A stretch of 64,000 nucleotides of DNA from Ruminococcus sp. (GTDB taxonomy: Bacteria > Bacillota > Clostridia > Oscillospirales > Ruminococcaceae). Below are positions 61,080 through 64,000 of this stretch, piece after piece. A model generated the notes under the pieces. It was not told the origin of the DNA. It was given only the letters and a program-made list of their open reading frames with translations, and ran no database searches. The stretch is from contig JAFUAO010000041.1 of the NCBI GenBank assembly GCA_017460665.1, positions 124,001 through 188,000 of the forward strand, given 5' to 3'. How positions within the stretch are numbered: position 1 is the stretch's first letter; every line of letters starts with the position of its first letter. The position numbers were made by a program, and so were the translations under genes.

Positions 61080-62276
61080 ATGCCGGCAAAAACAGTTACT
61101 CAGCTCACCGATGAGATCGCGTCTGCGATCGAGGGGAGCAGACAGTTCCAGTCAGTGCTGGTGCAGGGGGAGCTCACAGGAGTTTCCCGGTATCAGCGTG
61201 ACGGACGGCTCTCGCTGTACTTCTCATTGAAGGACAGCCAGAGCCTGATAGGTGCGGTGATGTTCGACCAGAGCGTCCGGCGGATGAGGTTTTATCCCGA
61301 GGACGGCATGAACGTCATCGTCATGGGTTCTGTGGCAGTCTATAAGCCAAGGGGCGTGTACCAGATCAAGGTCACTGAGATGGTACAGGCCGGGGCAGGC
61401 TCCGAGAGCGCAGCTCTTGAGCAGCTAAAGACAAGGCTGGAGAAGGAGGGCATCTTCTCGGCCTCCCACAAAAGGCCCATACCCGAAATGCCTCGTAGGA
61501 TAGGCGTTGTCACCTCTTTGAGGGGAGCGGCTATCAACGATATAAAAAAGGTGCTGCGCAGACGGTATCCCTTGGGAGAGATCTACGCCGTGGACGCTGT
61601 CGTCCAGGGCGAGGAAGCCCCGAATTCTATCTGCCGCGGCATACTAAGGGCCGAGGCCGCAGGCTGCGATGTGATCATCGTCGGCCGTGGAGGAGGCTCT
61701 GCCGAGGACCTGAGCGCATTCAATGCCGAGAAGGTCGCCTACGCCATATACAACTGCCGGGTGCCGGTGATCTCGGCTGTGGGACACGAAAAGGATGTCT
61801 CCATCGCCGATCTTGCCGCCGACCTGAGAGCTGCGACGCCTTCTGTTGCAGCGGAGCGTGCGGCTGTTTCTGTAGACGAGCTCTTCGCACGGATCGAGGT
61901 CCTTGAAAAACGAGCAGAGCAGGGAGCTCTAAGAGCTCTTGACCGCTGCTCGGACCGCTTTGCTGCAATGAACGCAAGGCTGGCTCTACAGTCCCCTGAG
62001 CATAGGCTAAAGCTCATGAGACAGAAGGTGGAGTCACTGAGCGAGCGGAGCAGGACTGCGGCAGCAAGATACCTTGAAAGGCTGGACCACCGCCTTAGCG
62101 GAGCTGTTGGAAGGCTTGACAGCCTCAGCCCGCTGAAGGTCCTTTCACGAGGCTATTCGCTGGTCTACAGCGGAGACGAGCTGGTCAGGAGCTCGGAGAC
62201 ATTGAACGAAGGCGACAGCGTTACCCTGAGATTTGATAAGGGCGGCGCTGAGGCCGAGATAAAGAAAAAGTGGTGA
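61080..62276 (+). CDS. xseA: Exodeoxyribonuclease VII large subunit
   Basis: The ATG at 61080 (MPAKTVTQLTDEIA) has CAGGAG eight bases upstream; the ATG at 61074 is too close to that site. The protein has 398 residues, the normal length. The N-terminal OB-fold (about 1-100, with VLVQGELTGVSRY) precedes the catalytic core: RRIGVVTSLRGAAINDI, VIIVGRGGGSAEDLSAFN, VISAVGHEKDVSIADLAAD and RAATPSVAAE. A long coiled-coil and a C-terminal segment binding XseB (LSRGYSLVYSG) follow. It degrades single-stranded DNA in repair. Confidence 0.96.
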   Translation: MPAKTVTQLTDEIASAIEGSRQFQSVLVQGELTGVSRYQRDGRLSLYFSLKDSQSLIGAVMFDQSVRRMRFYPEDGMNVIVMGSVAVYKPRGVYQIKVTEMVQAGAGSESAALEQLKTRLEKEGIFSASHKRPIPEMPRRIGVVTSLRGAAINDIKKVLRRRYPLGEIYAVDAVVQGEEAPNSICRGILRAEAAGCDVIIVGRGGGSAEDLSAFNAEKVAYAIYNCRVPVISAVGHEKDVSIADLAADLRAATPSVAAERAAVSVDELFARIEVLEKRAEQGALRALDRCSDRFAAMNARLALQSPEHRLKLMRQKVESLSERSRTAAARYLERLDHRLSGAVGRLDSLSPLKVLSRGYSLVYSGDELVRSSETLNEGDSVTLRFDKGGAEAEIKKKW

Positions 62277-62280
62277 TAGA

Positions 62281-62481
62281 ATGGAAGAAAAATCTACGTT
62301 CGAGCAAGATCTTAAGGAGCTCGGCAGGATCGTTGCTGAGCTCGAAAAAGGCGATATCCCATTGGAAAATGCAGTGGAGCTCTACGGCTTAGGAGTGAAG
62401 CTGGCAGCAAAATGCAGAAAACAATTGAGCGATGCTCAGCTAAAAATCACGGAGGATGACGGCACAAAGCCGTTAGAATGA
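62281..62481 (+). CDS. xseB: Exodeoxyribonuclease VII small subunit
   Basis: This 66-residue helical-hairpin protein has FEQDLKELGRIVAELEKGDIPLE and ALYGLGVKLA-type family blocks (here VELYGLGVKLAAKC). Several copies wrap the coiled coil of XseA. It begins four bases after xseA and ends three bases before ispA. Confidence 0.94.
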   Translation: MEEKSTFEQDLKELGRIVAELEKGDIPLENAVELYGLGVKLAAKCRKQLSDAQLKITEDDGTKPLE

Positions 62482-62484
62482 GTT

Positions 62485-63378
62485 ATGAACAAGATATATG
62501 AAGAACAGCTTAAAAAGTACATCGACCTTACTGACAAGAACCTGAAGGAGTTCCTGAGCAAGCCCGGCGAGAGCGAGGCTCAGAGCAAGCTCATCGAGGC
62601 TATGAGGTATTCTCTTGAGGCCGGCGGAAAGAGAGTCCGCCCCGTGCTGGTGTATGCCTTCTGCGAGGCCTTGGGCGGAAATTACAAGGACGCTGTCACA
62701 GCGGCCTGCGCTATCGAGATGATACATACCTTCTCGCTGATCCACGATGACCTTCCGGCTATGGACGACGACGACTACCGCAGAGGCAAGCCCTCATGTC
62801 ACAAGGCCTATGGCGAGGCCATGGCGATCCTTGCCGGCGATGCTCTGTCAGTGCTCCCCTTCGAGATGATCGCCGACGACAGCAAGCTCTCATCAGACCA
62901 GAAGATCAGCATCGTTTCTCTCCTTGCGAACGCAGTCGGAAAGGACGGCATGATCGGCGGACAGGTAATGGATATGTCCTATGAGAAGCGCAGCGACATC
63001 ACCGACGAGATGCTGCGTGCTATGTACCGCAACAAGACAGGCCAGCTCATCGCTGTTTCCTGCGTTATGGGCGGCATCTGCGCCGACGCTGAGCGTGATA
63101 AGCTCAGGACTGCCGCAGAGTACGGCTTCCGTCTGGGACTTGCCTTCCAGATCATCGACGACATCCTTGACGTTACCGGAACTGCCGCTGAAATGGGCAA
63201 GCTCACCGGCAGCGACGAGAAGGACGAGAAGACCACCTTCGTTACTATCTACGGGGTCGAGAAGGCTCAGGAGATAGCCGATCAGATCACCAATGAGGCC
63301 CTTGAGTGGCTGGACGATTTCGAGAACACGGGCTTCCTCAGAGAGCTCACAGAGCTTCTTCTCAGACGTAAAAAATAA
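62485..63378 (+). CDS. ispA: Farnesyl diphosphate synthase (short-chain polyprenyl synthase)
   Basis: This 297-residue enzyme condenses isopentenyl diphosphate with allylic diphosphates. Both Asp-rich motifs are present: first HDDLPAMDDDDYRRGK, second FQIIDDILD. SLEAGGKRVRPVLVYAFCEA and the GQLIA region (KTGQLIAVSC) are also typical. Bulky and small residues ahead of the first motif are of the kind that stops at C15, but product length is not certain. The Shine-Dalgarno is weak. Translation may be coupled to xseB, three bases upstream. dxs follows, completing an isoprenoid pair. Confidence 0.93.
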   Translation: MNKIYEEQLKKYIDLTDKNLKEFLSKPGESEAQSKLIEAMRYSLEAGGKRVRPVLVYAFCEALGGNYKDAVTAACAIEMIHTFSLIHDDLPAMDDDDYRRGKPSCHKAYGEAMAILAGDALSVLPFEMIADDSKLSSDQKISIVSLLANAVGKDGMIGGQVMDMSYEKRSDITDEMLRAMYRNKTGQLIAVSCVMGGICADAERDKLRTAAEYGFRLGLAFQIIDDILDVTGTAAEMGKLTGSDEKDEKTTFVTIYGVEKAQEIADQITNEALEWLDDFENTGFLRELTELLLRRKK

Positions 63379-63380
63379 CA

Positions 63381-63413
63381 AGGAGTGCGGAGTTTTCCGC
63401 TTGATATACAATG
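63381..63413 (+). promoter_or_regulatory. Shine-Dalgarno and start of dxs separated by a hairpin
   Basis: AGGAG (63381-63385) lies 25 bases before the dxs ATG (63411). Between them GCGGA (63387-63391) pairs with TCCGC (63396-63400) around GTTT. Folding would bring the Shine-Dalgarno to an effective distance of about 11 bases. A stop in frame just upstream (63402) rules out an earlier start, and no other Shine-Dalgarno is visible. Confidence 0.6.
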
Positions 63414-64000
63414 AGTGAATTTATCAATGACGGGAGCAGAGTGCTGCTTTCTGAGCTGAGCCTGCCGGAGGACCTGAAGGATCTCTCTCTGCGCCAGTGC
63501 AGGTATCTTTGCAGCGAGATCCGCAGCCTCCTTGTTTCGACTGTGTCAAAGAACGGAGGGCACCTTGCTTCCAATCTAGGCGTGGTGGAGCTGACTATGG
63601 CTATACACCGCAGCTTTGACTCTCCTGAGGACAAGATCATCTGGGACGTGGGACATCAGGCCTATGTCCACAAGATCCTCACCGGCCGCCGGGACAGCTT
63701 TGCTACCCTCAGGCAGGAGGGCGGTATTTCCGGATTTCCCAAGCCGGAGGAGAGCGTCCATGACGTGTGTATCTCGGGCCACAGCAGCAACTCAGTGTCT
63801 GTTGCCTGCGGTATCGCCGAGGCCATGAAGCTCCAGGGCAGCGACCGGTACGCCGTGGCTGTTATCGGCGACGGCGCTATGACCGGCGGTATGGCTTATG
63901 AGGCGATGAACAATATCTCCCGGACGCCGGGCTGCAACTTGATCGTTATCCTCAACGATAACAATATGTCCATTTCAAAAAGCGTCGGCTCGCTGCAAAA
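63411..64000 (+). CDS. dxs: 1-deoxy-D-xylulose-5-phosphate synthase, N-terminal part (cut by window end)
   Basis: The first 196 residues of DXS, the thiamine-diphosphate enzyme that opens the MEP isoprenoid pathway from pyruvate and glyceraldehyde 3-phosphate. SKNGGHLASNLGVVELT, WDVGHQAYVHKILTGR, GGISGFPKPEES, SGHSSNSVS and the ThDP/Mg motif VIGDGAMTGGMAYEAMNN ending in NDNNMSIS are all present. The frame is open to the window edge; the 3' two-thirds lie outside. Coupling with ispA places start and chain elongation of isoprenoid synthesis in one transcript. Confidence 0.96.
   Translation, partial: MSEFINDGSRVLLSELSLPEDLKDLSLRQCRYLCSEIRSLLVSTVSKNGGHLASNLGVVELTMAIHRSFDSPEDKIIWDVGHQAYVHKILTGRRDSFATLRQEGGISGFPKPEESVHDVCISGHSSNSVSVACGIAEAMKLQGSDRYAVAVIGDGAMTGGMAYEAMNNISRTPGCNLIVILNDNNMSISKSVGSLQ

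Overview
The window looks like chromosomal DNA of an anaerobic, spore-forming, fibre-degrading Firmicute of the Ruminococcus / Oscillospiraceae type. The evidence is a complete spoIIIAA-AH operon, a dockerin-tagged secreted protease (a cellulosome-type tag), a GH31 alpha-xylosidase, acetate kinase, a type III glutamine synthetase (GSIII), and strong Shine-Dalgarno sequences. I saw no rRNA, tRNA, CRISPR array, insertion sequence or prophage gene.

Layout. (1) 1-6353: the end of a metallophosphoesterase, then tig-clpP-clpX (folding and proteolysis), a tiny cysteine-rich membrane peptide on the minus strand, and a ClpC-like double-AAA+ unfoldase. (2) 6389-10610: a two-gene unit of large multi-membrane-span proteins (DUF2079 and a GT-C-like glycosyltransferase), carrying mirror-image charged low-complexity tails. 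(3) 10612-27616: a nitrogen and glutamine hub. On the minus strand lies gltB-gltD-glnA-like-ANTAR regulator-purF-asnB. On the plus strand lies an Amt-PII fusion, pyrG and GSIII. The divergent gltB/amt intergenic region has a consensus promoter on each strand, and each promoter is followed almost at once by an intrinsic terminator hairpin. This suggests transcription attenuation, and the ANTAR protein is the obvious candidate antiterminator. (4) 27719-33254: an EAL-domain membrane protein, and a GH31 alpha-xylosidase divergent from an AraC regulator. (5) 33280-38409: a compact three-gene unit with its own consensus promoter, encoding a TerB-N/TerB-C protein, a BrxC/BrxD-like (DUF2791) P-loop ATPase and an Lhr-like SF2 helicase. 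This looks like a DNA-processing or conflict/defence module and is the best candidate for a poorly described system. (6) 38473-45392: ackA, divergent from an RNA-modification operon (tmcAL, a C39-like lipoprotein, a HAD phosphatase, mnmA, a tRNA1(Val)-type methyltransferase, rsmI). (7) 45534-50376: a PHP phosphoesterase, a DUF218 protein and a 1060-residue papain-like protease with a C-terminal dockerin.

(8) 50377-50991 holds no gene but has a promoter and a long, apparently structured RNA leader that I could not assign. It precedes a carbohydrate-type ABC importer (binding lipoprotein and two permeases, no ATPase) at 50992-54536. (9) 54651-59274: spoIIIAA-AH with a sigma-E-like promoter. (10) 59275-64000: asp23-like, nusB, a TsaD paralogue, xseA, xseB, ispA and the start of dxs, a housekeeping operon leading into isoprenoid synthesis. 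The dxs start is preceded by a hairpin lying between its Shine-Dalgarno sequence and its start codon.

Start codons were chosen by Shine-Dalgarno position and family start, so several differ from the longest open frame. All family assignments come from reading motifs by eye, with no database search.
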